This document shows positions 47,455-56,101 of a DNA stretch of 64,000 bases, in pieces. Origin of the DNA: UBA7374 sp049890275. Its GTDB lineage: Bacteria > Verrucomicrobiota > Verrucomicrobiia > Opitutales > Coraliomargaritaceae. A model generated the notes under the pieces. The model searched no databases, had not been told where the DNA came from, and worked only from the letters and a program-made list of their open reading frames with translations. The translations under genes were made by a program, and so were the position numbers. How positions within the stretch are numbered: the first letter of the stretch is position 1; each line of letters opens with the position of its first letter. The stretch spans positions 124,001 through 188,000 of the forward strand of contig JBMHBT010000011.1 of the NCBI GenBank assembly GCA_049890275.1, in the 5' to 3' direction.

Positions 47455-48564
47455 CTATCCGAGAAGATAGTCCGGGTTGAGGGCCTGCAGGTCTTCGGGG
47501 AGGAAGAGGCCGTCTTTGCGGATGGTTTCGCCGTCAAAGCGAATTTCGCCGCCGCCGTATTCGGGGCGTTGGATCTGCACCATGTCCCAGTGGACTTGCG
47601 AGCGGTTTCCGTTGTCGGCTTCGTCGTAGGCCTGCCCGGGGGTAAAGTGGAAGGAACCGGCGATCTTCTCATCGAAGAGGATGTCGCGCATGGGCTCGAG
47701 GATGTGCGGATTGAAGCCGATAGCAAACTCACCGATGTAGCGGGCGCCGGGGTCGGCGTTGAGAATCTCGTTGAGGCGCTCGGTGTTGGAACCTTCGGCA
47801 TGGACGATGCGTCCTTTTTCAAAGCGGAGGTGGATGCGGTCGAAGGAAGTGCCTTGGTAAACGGTGGGAGCGTTGAAGGTGATGCTGCCCTCAACGGAGT
47901 CGCGCACGGGGCAGGAGAAGACTTCGCCGTCGGGGATGTTGTGGCGACCGCCACAGGCAACGGCACCGATGTCTTTAATTGAAAAGCGCAGGTCGCAGTC
48001 GGGGCCAACCAGTTCGACCCGGTCGGCTTGGCGCATCCGCTTTTCCAGAGCGGTCATCCCCTCGGTCATGCGGGCATAGTCGAGGGTGCAGACGCGGAAG
48101 AAGAACTCTTCAAAGGCCTCGGTACTCATCATGGCCTGCTGCGCCATGGAAGGTGTCGGCCAGCGCAGGATGACCCACTTGGTTTGTTTCACCCGATAGT
48201 CGAGGACGGGCTTGAGGGCACGCATGGCGCGGCTCATCCGCTCGGGATCGACGTCGGACATCTCAAAAATATTATCGGAGCCACGAACCGCAATATAAGC
48301 GTCCATGCTCTCCATCCGAGCGAGTTCCCATTCGCACTGTGCCTCGTACTGGCCTTCACTCAATCCGGAGACCAGTTCGCGATGGATTCGTGCATTGTTC
48401 AGATTGACAAAGGGGATGGCTCCGCGCTCGCGAGCAGCCCGCACCAGAGCCAACGTCATTGCTTCCGGCGTGTCGTAGACATCGATCAGTACGCGCTCAC
48501 CGGCTTGCAGGTTAGTGGAAAATCCGGTTAGGCCGGCAGCCAGCTTATCAAAGTTTGGGTTCAT
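47455..48564 (-). CDS. Aminopeptidase of the M29 (thermophilic) family
   Basis: The 369-residue metallopeptidase has the M29 layout: an N-terminal substrate domain (GERVLIDVYDTPEAMTLALVRAARERGA, spread over about 22-49) and a metal-binding half. The latter shows FSCPVRDSVEGSITFN (about 221-236), RIVHAEGSN, IGEFAIGFNPH and the terminal HFTPGQAYDEADNGNRSQVHWDMVQ with Glu/His/Asp ligands. It releases N-terminal residues using two metal ions, in the cytoplasm. It is the last of a leftward set with rsmJ, the adenylate kinase and lpxK; the stop is TAG. Confidence 0.9.
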   Translation of the reverse strand: MNPNFDKLAAGLTGFSTNLQAGERVLIDVYDTPEAMTLALVRAARERGAIPFVNLNNARIHRELVSGLSEGQYEAQCEWELARMESMDAYIAVRGSDNIFEMSDVDPERMSRAMRALKPVLDYRVKQTKWVILRWPTPSMAQQAMMSTEAFEEFFFRVCTLDYARMTEGMTALEKRMRQADRVELVGPDCDLRFSIKDIGAVACGGRHNIPDGEVFSCPVRDSVEGSITFNAPTVYQGTSFDRIHLRFEKGRIVHAEGSNTERLNEILNADPGARYIGEFAIGFNPHILEPMRDILFDEKIAGSFHFTPGQAYDEADNGNRSQVHWDMVQIQRPEYGGGEIRFDGETIRKDGLFLPEDLQALNPDYLLG

Positions 48565-48595
48565 TGCAGTAAGTCGGACTATTTTTCGCCGCAGG

Positions 48596-49453
48596 TCAAA
48601 CTTCAGTGCGGTTCTGCTGCTTCACTAGATAAATATCGTATCGGTTGCTCTTGCCGGTGAGTCGAACATCCGGCTCCGGGCCAATGAGGTCAGGCGCGAT
48701 CCGGGGCCGCTTGACCACCACACGATCCCGCGCGACGGGTAAGGCAGCCTCCAATAGCTCGCCGGAATCAGTATCCTCTCCAACCAACTGATGTACCAGA
48801 CGCATCTCTTTTTTAACCAGAGCACTCTTGCTGCGGGGCGGGAACATGGGGTCGAGATAAACGACGTCGGGACGCTCTTCGTCCTCCAGCGTACGGAGAA
48901 CCTCTAGCGCGTCGGCCATATCCAGGTGCATGCGATCGAGAACCGCATTCAGCTCGGCATCCTCCTCGCACGCCGCCCTCTCCATCGCCGACTCGACCAA
49001 GAAGCAGAGCGGAACCGAACGCTCGATGAGGCGCACCGGACAACCGAGGCTGGCAAGAACGAATGCGTCGGCACCCAAGCCGGCTGTGGCATCGAGGACC
49101 GAGGGACTCCGACCGGACTTTAGCCCAACCGCCCGCGCAATCATCTGCCCACGGCCACCGCCTCTGGATCGGCGAAAACTCACTTCCGGACCATGAAAGT
49201 CGGCACGAAGAAACATCGGTACCTCTGCATAGAAAAAAATAGAGAGGCCACTTCCATCGCAAAAAAGAACTCTGCTGGCACCGGTGCCCAATGCCTCCTG
49301 TAGAAATCGAGCCATATCTTTGGGTTTCGCATTGGCCAGCTCTCCGGGGACTACCAAAACTGTACCACCTGCACGCTCAGCCCAACGGGCTGCTTCGTCC
49401 ACACAGGCAGGATGCTGCGCGACAACTTTCCAGTGATCGGCATCGGGCCTCAT
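48596..49453 (-). CDS. rsmJ: 16S rRNA (guanine-1516-N2)-methyltransferase RsmJ-like
   Basis: The 285-residue protein has the RsmJ pattern. GGGRGQMIARAVGLKSGRSPSVLDATAGLGADAFVLASLG (motif I in the middle, about 96-135) is followed by VVYLDPMFPPRSKSALVKKEM (motif IV, a DPMFP catalytic stretch). RsmJ methylates G1516 in 16S rRNA. The first 90 residues form an extra N-terminal domain, as in enterobacteria. Separated by 31 bases from the aminopeptidase and 27 from the adenylate kinase. Confidence 0.88.
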   Translation of the reverse strand: MRPDADHWKVVAQHPACVDEAARWAERAGGTVLVVPGELANAKPKDMARFLQEALGTGASRVLFCDGSGLSIFFYAEVPMFLRADFHGPEVSFRRSRGGGRGQMIARAVGLKSGRSPSVLDATAGLGADAFVLASLGCPVRLIERSVPLCFLVESAMERAACEEDAELNAVLDRMHLDMADALEVLRTLEDEERPDVVYLDPMFPPRSKSALVKKEMRLVHQLVGEDTDSGELLEAALPVARDRVVVKRPRIAPDLIGPEPDVRLTGKSNRYDIYLVKQQNRTEV

Positions 49454-49480
49454 ACAATAAAACGCATCGAACGGAAGAGA

Positions 49481-50701
49481 TTACCGGCCGCGGCGGATCT
49501 CGGAACCCTGAAAGCGAACACGCACACGATAAATCCGCTTCAAGCGATTTTTAATTTGAAAGGTTTTTGGGTCGATCGACTCGGGGACATCGAGAAGATT
49601 GAGGTCGATAATCGCATGGTACCCCCTCTCGGAGAAAATATCAATGAGCATAACCAGTGCTTCCGAGTCCTGTAAGATTGGACTCTCCGAGTTGATGACT
49701 GCCGTACCGGAGATGGCATGCCGCGTGATGATGGGCATAAAATCTTTTTGAATGAGGTCGACCACTTCACCGAAGAGCTTCGGTTGACGGGTCTCATAAG
49801 CATCCAGACGATCGACCAAATCTTGCCGCGCATGTTTAGAGAGCGTACTGGCTACGGGAATGGATGAAAGACGGTCATAGGTTGCCTCGTCTAGTTCCAG
49901 CGAGCCCTGGTAGCGCAGTTCCTGATCAATCCGCTGGCGTACTTCCTCAATCGAGCCATGGGCATTGATAAAATGGTAAAAGAAGATCTCTCGAAGATCT
50001 TTGAGGGCATCATAGGTCTTTTGCTTGAAAGTCAGATAGCGCTTATGGGCAGCACTCGGATCCAGATCGGTGGTGCGCACTTCGAGCAGATCACCGACAC
50101 CGGATTCGCGCACTTCTTCGTTGTGTGCAATCGCCTCGCGGCCCCGCTTGAGCTGACGGCTGACACTTTCCTTTTCATCAATGAAGAGCATGACGATATG
50201 AAAGTGGGGCTTCTTGAAAAACTCGCTGTAGAGCGTATCGAGAAATTTTTGGCGCTGCTCGGTGAGTTTACTGTAGAGCAACTTGAGGCACTCGACTTGT
50301 ACCTTGGTCCGGGGAAATCCGTCAACCACAGCGCCGGACTGATAGACAGGATCGAGTAACTTGCGGAGGATGATTTCAATGACCTCGCGATCACCCACCA
50401 GCAGACCGGCATCGATTCTTTGACGTGCCTCCTGACTCTGCAGGAGCGAACTGACGACCAGAGGCGGTGCCGTCAGATCACGATACTGCATGATAAAGTT
50501 GGTGTTGGTGCCCTTACCCGCCCCGGGTGCGCCATTGAGCCAGAAAATCTCCTTGGGAAAGCGCAGGTTCTCCTCCCCCAGTTCTTCGGAAAGACTGTTC
50601 CATACCGAATTGAAGATGATCTGCGCATCTTTTACCTCAAGGTCCTGTACGTTCTTCAGGTCACTGACCGGATTGTTGTTTTCGGCTGATTGATTACCCA
50701 T
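49481..50701 (-). CDS. Adenylate kinase-like nucleotide kinase with long C-terminal extension
   Basis: The 406-residue protein has the nucleoside monophosphate kinase core at about 45-260: Walker A LNGAPGAGKGTNTNF, NMP-site DGFPRTKVQVE, and a short LID in LKRGREAIAHNEEVR followed by KRYLTFKQKTYDAL. Bacterial adenylate kinase is about 215 residues; here about 45 extra residues precede and 145 follow it. The extension (about 260-406) is helical/beta and contains LVMLIDIFSERGYHAIIDLN. It may be a regulatory or partner-binding domain; I cannot name it. Substrate AMP is likely but not certain. Confidence 0.82.
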   Translation of the reverse strand: MGNQSAENNNPVSDLKNVQDLEVKDAQIIFNSVWNSLSEELGEENLRFPKEIFWLNGAPGAGKGTNTNFIMQYRDLTAPPLVVSSLLQSQEARQRIDAGLLVGDREVIEIILRKLLDPVYQSGAVVDGFPRTKVQVECLKLLYSKLTEQRQKFLDTLYSEFFKKPHFHIVMLFIDEKESVSRQLKRGREAIAHNEEVRESGVGDLLEVRTTDLDPSAAHKRYLTFKQKTYDALKDLREIFFYHFINAHGSIEEVRQRIDQELRYQGSLELDEATYDRLSSIPVASTLSKHARQDLVDRLDAYETRQPKLFGEVVDLIQKDFMPIITRHAISGTAVINSESPILQDSEALVMLIDIFSERGYHAIIDLNLLDVPESIDPKTFQIKNRLKRIYRVRVRFQGSEIRRGR

Positions 50702-50754
50702 GGTTAGTCAAATTCTGATACGCTTTACAAAACAGACAGAGGCAACTGGCAATT

Positions 50755-52071
50755 TCAATCGTCGGCGACAATGCGAACCGGCGGTCGGCTAAACTGAGCC
50801 GTACTATTACGAGGAAGGCAAATGCGACTGGCGGCTTGGTCAAAATCCTCCTCTCCGGAGAGGATTTCAATCTCCAGACGGAGAAAGTAAATCGGTACCG
50901 GCGAAGGCATATCCTCATAAAGGCGAACCGCATCCTTTTCCGTCGTCACAATCAGATCCAGGCCATCCAGAGTCGACGCTTTTGCATAAATGGCCTCCAT
51001 CTCGTGGCGAGTGAACCGGTGGTGATCCAAAAAGCGCTTGTTATAGCAGATCTCTGCGCCGCGCGAACGCAGCATATTTTCAAAACTCTCCGGCACGGCA
51101 ATTCCGCTAAAGGATGCAATCTTTGCCCCATCCAGCGCATCGAGCGGCAATTGCTCCCCTCCGCCAACCGGCTCCAGATACTTCGGCGTGTGGGCACACT
51201 CGATAATTTCCGCATCCGAGTTATGCTCGCGGATTTGTTCGAGTAAGGCCTCATCGCGCACGCCATCCGACTTCGTCAGGAAAATATAATCGGCTCGTGC
51301 GAGGTGCCCGATGGGCTCACGCAGAATGCCACGGGGCAAGAGATGCTGATTACCGAAGGGATTTGTCTTGTCGACTAAAAGCAGATTGAGCCGCCCCTTC
51401 AACGGCAGGTATTGAAAGCCGTCGTCGAGAATCAGCGTATCGCAACCGAAGCGCCGGATGGCATAGGATCCGGCCTTGACCCGATTCTTGTCACAGAGAA
51501 CGGCTACCCCCGGTAAATTGGAAGCCAGCATGAAGGGCTCGTCTCCGGCGGTTTCAGAATCGAGTAGTACCTTATTTCCATCGCTGACAATACGCGGCGG
51601 ATCCTCCTCGCCATGGGTCAGTTGCCGCCAGAGTTTTTTCGGTAGTGGTTCCTTTTTACTCTTATAACCACGACTGAGGATGGCGACCCGACGCCCCCGC
51701 TGCTGGAGGGTGCGGGCAAATTTTTCTACCACAGGGGTTTTACCCGTCCCCCCAACGGTGAGATTGCCGACCACAACAACCAGACACCCGAGCGGCTTAT
51801 TCCGCAATATACGATTCTCGTAGCAGTATAAACGCAGACGTACAATACCATGAAAAAGCAATGACAGAACGTGGAGGCAGTTGGCCAAAGCCTCCGCCCC
51901 ACGCCCATTTTTGCGGTCGTAGATCACATCGATCGCAAATTGGGCAAAATCATTGAGCGCTGATTGCACACGCTCTCGATATTCAAGAAACTTAGTTACA
52001 AATGTGGACACGAATGTCGGAGTGTTAAAGAGAGTCTTAAGAGAAAGAAGATTGACGCAGGAATCAATCAT
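50755..52071 (-). CDS. lpxK: Tetraacyldisaccharide 4'-kinase
   Basis: The 438-residue membrane-linked kinase has a hydrophobic N-terminal part, the Walker A VVVGNLTVGGTGKTPVVE (about 100-117), RVAILSRGYKSK, GDEPFMLASNLPGVAVLCDKNR, DTLILDDGFQYLPLKGRLNLLLVD and ARADYIFLTKSDG. This is the LpxK pattern: it phosphorylates the 4'-position of the lipid A precursor. It is longer than the usual 330 residues mainly because of the N-terminal extension. With waaA it shows a Kdo-lipid A pathway. Confidence 0.92.
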   Translation of the reverse strand: MIDSCVNLLSLKTLFNTPTFVSTFVTKFLEYRERVQSALNDFAQFAIDVIYDRKNGRGAEALANCLHVLSLLFHGIVRLRLYCYENRILRNKPLGCLVVVVGNLTVGGTGKTPVVEKFARTLQQRGRRVAILSRGYKSKKEPLPKKLWRQLTHGEEDPPRIVSDGNKVLLDSETAGDEPFMLASNLPGVAVLCDKNRVKAGSYAIRRFGCDTLILDDGFQYLPLKGRLNLLLVDKTNPFGNQHLLPRGILREPIGHLARADYIFLTKSDGVRDEALLEQIREHNSDAEIIECAHTPKYLEPVGGGEQLPLDALDGAKIASFSGIAVPESFENMLRSRGAEICYNKRFLDHHRFTRHEMEAIYAKASTLDGLDLIVTTEKDAVRLYEDMPSPVPIYFLRLEIEILSGEEDFDQAASRICLPRNSTAQFSRPPVRIVADD

Positions 52072-52191
52072 CCCTTTTAAGCGAAAAACCAGCAGAACAA
52101 ATCCGACACTTTCCGCAAGCCACCGATTCCCCGATATCCTCTCGACTTTTAAGAGGGTATCGAAAACGCGGCAGGAGCTAAAGAAGAACGT

Positions 52192-54732
52192 ATGAAGTAT
52201 CTAATTATTGCAGAAAAACCCTCGGTCGCTACCGACCTTTCCAAGGCCTTGGCCAAGTCACTGGGGAAGTTTGTGAAGAAGGGGAAATCCCGCGACGCCC
52301 AATACTTCGAAAATGATCAGGCTGCGATTACTTCCGCTGTCGGGCACCTGGTTGAATTGAAAATGCCGACCGGCCCGAATGGAAAAAACCTGCCTTGGAA
52401 CTTCGATGTTCTTCCCGCTATCCCGAAACGATTCGAACTGCAACCGATCGAGCAATCCGCCGGACGCCTCAAACACGTGCTCTCTCTGGCCCGCAAAAAA
52501 GAATTCAGTACCATCGTAAATGCCTGTGACGCCGGCCGCGAAGGCGAACTGATCTTCCAGTATATCATGGATATCGGAAAGGTCGATAAGCCGGTCAAGC
52601 GCCTCTGGATGCAGTCTATGACTACTGGGGCGATTCAAAACGCCTGGAGCAGCCTGCGTTCCTCCGAGGATATGACCCATCTGGCCGATGCTGCAAAATG
52701 CCGCTCCGAGTCCGACTGGTTGGTCGGCCTCAACTCCACCCGTGCACTGACCTGTTTCCGCTCTCGCCACGGCGGATTCAACATCACTGCAGCAGGACGC
52801 GTACAAACCCCCACATTAGCCATACTGGCTCAAAGAGAGCGCGAGATCAAAGCCTTTGAACCCCGCGACTACTGGGAAGTACAGGCAGATTTTGCCGTCA
52901 CCCGCGGCCTCTATGAAGGGCGCTGGTTTGATCCGGAATTTGAGAAAAGCGAAAAAGAGCCGGAAGGCCGCGCCGAGCGAATTTGGAATGAGGCCGAAGC
53001 AAAAGCCATCGCCGACCGTTGCACCGGTAAATCCGGCACGATTGTAGAGGAGAAAAAACCGACCAAACAAATCGTGCCCCTCCTCTACGACCTCACCACC
53101 CTTCAGCGCGAGGCCCCCTTTACAGCAAAGAACACGCTGGCCATCGCCCAGGCCCTCTATGAGCGGCACAAAATGATCACTTACCCGAGAACCGACTCCC
53201 GTTACCTACCGGAAGACTACCTCGGAAACGTTCGCCAGACCACGCAGGATATTGCCGGCTCCAGCCACCCCGTGGCCCAATGGGCAGCCAAATCTCTAGA
53301 GGATGATAAGATCCGTTTCAACAAGCGCATCTTCAATAATGCCAAAGTATCTGATCACTTTGCCATTATTCCCACTGGCCGTGTAGTCAAATTGAGCGAT
53401 GCAGAGGCCAAACTCTATGACATGATCGTCAAACGATTCATCGCCGCTTTCTATCCGCCCGCTGAATTTGAAGTGACTAAACGCGTCACCACTATCGACC
53501 ACGGGGAAAACCAGGACAACTTCCTGACCCGTGGAAAGACGCTGGTTCAGCCCGGATGGCTGGCGGTTTACGGAAGACAGGCCGGAGTCGCCAATGGCAA
53601 GGATGAACTCGTCGCGATCGAGTCCAGTGAAAACGCTACAGTGGACGCCATCATTGCTGAGGGCAAGACGACCACTCCACCCGCCCGCTACACCGAATCG
53701 ACCTTACTCTCCGCCATGGAAGGGGCGGGCAAGCTGATCGAGGACGAAGACCTCCGCGAAGCCATGTCCGAGCGCGGACTGGGAACGCCGGCTACGCGCG
53801 CGGCCACAATTGAGGGATTGCTTCGCCAAAAGTACATCGCTCGGGACGGACGCGATCTCAACGTAACCGGCAAGGGACTGCGACTGATCGAGCTCTGCGA
53901 AGAGATGAAGATCGAAGCCCTGACCTCACCATCCATGACCGGTGATTGGGAAGCCAAGCTGAACAAGATGCAGCAAGGAGAGATCCATCGAGACAGCTTT
54001 ATGCGCGAGATCAGCACCTTTACGGAAGATGTTGTCAACAAGGCGCGCGCCCATCTTCTAGAAGCACAAAACCGCAGCTTCCCTGATCTCGAAGCCCCCT
54101 GCCCGGCCTGCGGCGCAGCCCGGCTCAAGCAGACGGACGCTACCTATGAGTGCCGCGACATGGACTGTACTTTCAAGATCTCCAAGTACATTGCCGGTCG
54201 CCAACTCAATCCGGAAGAAGCCAAGCGACTCATTGTAGACAAATCGCTTCCGGAAATGGAGGGCTTCCTCTCCCGCTTCAATAAGCCCTTCAGCGCCGGT
54301 CTCAAGCTGGAGCAACCGGTGGGCAAAAACGGCAAGCCTCTGAAGTGGAAAGTCGATTTCGTCTTTGACGATGCCGAAGGCGAAGATGTGGAACTGGGCG
54401 AGGATGAGTTCGTCAAGGACCTCTCCCTCCAGAGTGGACTCGCAGCCAAGCTCTACGCCACGGATAAAGCCTACCATGTGCCCGCCTTCCGACCCAAGGA
54501 ATCCCCCGAAGGCTTCCGTCTGGGGAAAACGATTCTGCAAAAAGAACTCGAGACCAAGGATGTCGAAGCCCTGCTCACCGAAGGTAAGACTGCCCAGTTG
54601 GAAGGCTTTGTCTCCAAGCGGACCAAGCGTGGATTCAAGGCCGCGCTGACACTCGACTTTGAGACCGGCAAGATCGGATTCGAATTCGAACCGCGCCCGA
54701 CAAAAAAGGCCGCGAAGAAAAAGTCCTCATAG
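52192..54732 (+). CDS. topB: DNA topoisomerase III
   Basis: The 846-residue type IA topoisomerase has a TOPRIM domain (KYLIIAEKPSVATDLSKAL, VNACDAGREGELIF), and a catalytic Tyr in KMITYPRTDSRYLPED near 330. GAGKLIEDEDLREAMSERGLGTPATRAATIE and TSPSMTGDWEAKLN follow, then a zinc site with two Cys pairs (CPACG and CRDMDC, about 642-662). The C-terminal region repeats the FVSK-TKRGFKA fold and ends with KKAAKKKSS. It unlinks single strands with Mg2+. A ribosome site AGGAG lies 13 bases upstream. Confidence 0.95.
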   Translation: MKYLIIAEKPSVATDLSKALAKSLGKFVKKGKSRDAQYFENDQAAITSAVGHLVELKMPTGPNGKNLPWNFDVLPAIPKRFELQPIEQSAGRLKHVLSLARKKEFSTIVNACDAGREGELIFQYIMDIGKVDKPVKRLWMQSMTTGAIQNAWSSLRSSEDMTHLADAAKCRSESDWLVGLNSTRALTCFRSRHGGFNITAAGRVQTPTLAILAQREREIKAFEPRDYWEVQADFAVTRGLYEGRWFDPEFEKSEKEPEGRAERIWNEAEAKAIADRCTGKSGTIVEEKKPTKQIVPLLYDLTTLQREAPFTAKNTLAIAQALYERHKMITYPRTDSRYLPEDYLGNVRQTTQDIAGSSHPVAQWAAKSLEDDKIRFNKRIFNNAKVSDHFAIIPTGRVVKLSDAEAKLYDMIVKRFIAAFYPPAEFEVTKRVTTIDHGENQDNFLTRGKTLVQPGWLAVYGRQAGVANGKDELVAIESSENATVDAIIAEGKTTTPPARYTESTLLSAMEGAGKLIEDEDLREAMSERGLGTPATRAATIEGLLRQKYIARDGRDLNVTGKGLRLIELCEEMKIEALTSPSMTGDWEAKLNKMQQGEIHRDSFMREISTFTEDVVNKARAHLLEAQNRSFPDLEAPCPACGAARLKQTDATYECRDMDCTFKISKYIAGRQLNPEEAKRLIVDKSLPEMEGFLSRFNKPFSAGLKLEQPVGKNGKPLKWKVDFVFDDAEGEDVELGEDEFVKDLSLQSGLAAKLYATDKAYHVPAFRPKESPEGFRLGKTILQKELETKDVEALLTEGKTAQLEGFVSKRTKRGFKAALTLDFETGKIGFEFEPRPTKKAAKKKSS

Positions 54733-54793
54733 AATCCTTCATTGCGGGTTGTCAGATCGGGAGAAAACCATCATCTAAACAGCAGAACTTTTC

Positions 54794-55945
54794 ATGAAGC
54801 CAGAGAACAAGCCCAGCCGCCCTTTCTTTTCCTCCGGACCCTGTGCCAAGCGCCCGGGATGGTCGCTCGACGCCCTCGACGGCGCCCTACTCGGCCGCTC
54901 CCACCGAGCCAAAAATGCCAAAGCCCGCATCCAGCAGGTCATAGATGATTCAAAAGAGATCCTCGGGCTACCCGAAGGCTATGTCTGCGGCATCGTACCC
55001 GCCTCCGATACCGGAGCGATCGAAATGGCCATGTGGTCCCTCCTCGGCGCGCGCGGCCTCGATATCTGCGCCTGGGAATCCTTTGGCTCCGCCTGGGTCA
55101 CTGATGTGGTCAAGCAACTCAAGCTAGAGAACGTCACCCGCCACGAAGCTGACTACGGAAAACTCCCCGACCTCAGTGCCGTCAATTTCGATAACGACGT
55201 CGTCTTCACCTACAATGGTACCACCTCCGGCGTCCGCGTCCCCAACCTCGACTGGATCCCGCAGGAGCGCGAGGGACTCGTCCTCTGCGACGCCACCTCT
55301 GCCGTCTTCGCCATGGACCTCGACTACAGCAAGCTCGATGTCGTCACCTGGTCCTGGCAAAAAGTAAAGGGAGGCGAAGCCGCCCACGGCATGATCGTCC
55401 TCAGCCCGCGCGCCATCGAACGCCTCGAAACCTACACACCCGCCTGGCCACTTCCTAAGATCTTCCGCCTAGCCAAAGGAGGAAAACTCATCCGAGGCAT
55501 ATTTGAAGGCGCCACGATCAATACCGTCTCCATGCTCTGCGTCGAAGACGCGGTCGACGGTCTCCAGTGGGCCAAATCCATCGGCGGCCTCCCCGCCCTG
55601 CTCAAACGCTCCGAGGCGAACCTTGCCACGGTTGCCAACTGGGTCGAAGCCAGCGACTGGATCGACTTCCTCGCCGAAGATCCCGCCACCCGCTCCAACA
55701 CCTCCATTTGCCTCAAGATCGTGGATCCCTGGTATCAAGGACTCAGTCCCGAAGAACAGGCCGCCAAAGCTAAGGAACTGGTCAAGCGCCTCGAAAGCGA
55801 ATCCGTCGCTTACGACTTCGGCAGCTACCGAGACGCCCCTCCCGGCATCCGCATCTGGGGCGGCGCCACCGTCGACCCCGAAGACACCGCCGTACTCCTC
55901 CCTTGGCTCGACTGGGCTTTCGCTCAAATCAAAGCCGAAAGCTAA
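54794..55945 (+). CDS. serC: Phosphoserine aminotransferase
   Basis: The 383-residue PLP enzyme has the SerC N-terminus RPFFSSGPCAKRPGWSLDAL, the substrate loop SHRAKNAKARIQ, and the PLP lysine in TWSWQKVKGGEAAHGM near 195. GATINTVSMLCVEDAVDGLQWA and GIRIWGGATV also fit. It belongs to the longer type (about 380 residues) found in alphaproteobacteria and archaea rather than the 360-residue enterobacterial type. It makes phosphoserine in serine synthesis and may also act in vitamin B6 synthesis. It follows topB by 61 bases. Confidence 0.94.
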   Translation: MKPENKPSRPFFSSGPCAKRPGWSLDALDGALLGRSHRAKNAKARIQQVIDDSKEILGLPEGYVCGIVPASDTGAIEMAMWSLLGARGLDICAWESFGSAWVTDVVKQLKLENVTRHEADYGKLPDLSAVNFDNDVVFTYNGTTSGVRVPNLDWIPQEREGLVLCDATSAVFAMDLDYSKLDVVTWSWQKVKGGEAAHGMIVLSPRAIERLETYTPAWPLPKIFRLAKGGKLIRGIFEGATINTVSMLCVEDAVDGLQWAKSIGGLPALLKRSEANLATVANWVEASDWIDFLAEDPATRSNTSICLKIVDPWYQGLSPEEQAAKAKELVKRLESESVAYDFGSYRDAPPGIRIWGGATVDPEDTAVLLPWLDWAFAQIKAES

Positions 55946-56101
55946 AACTAGCCGGAACAGTTGATTGTATAACCAGGGATTGAAGCGGATCACTTTGTAA
56001 CCAGAATCGATCCGCCCCATCCGAGTTGATTTGTGGCTCATCAAACCCTGTACCGTCTGCGCGCACAGGTTTCTCGAGCCGAACGGGTGGTTGAACTGAC
56101 T

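Noticed and set aside
47403..48008. Ser/Pro/Thr-rich minus-strand frame inside the aminopeptidase gene
   Set aside because: It is the +1 shadow of a GC-rich coding sequence; composition is typical of frame-shifted reading.
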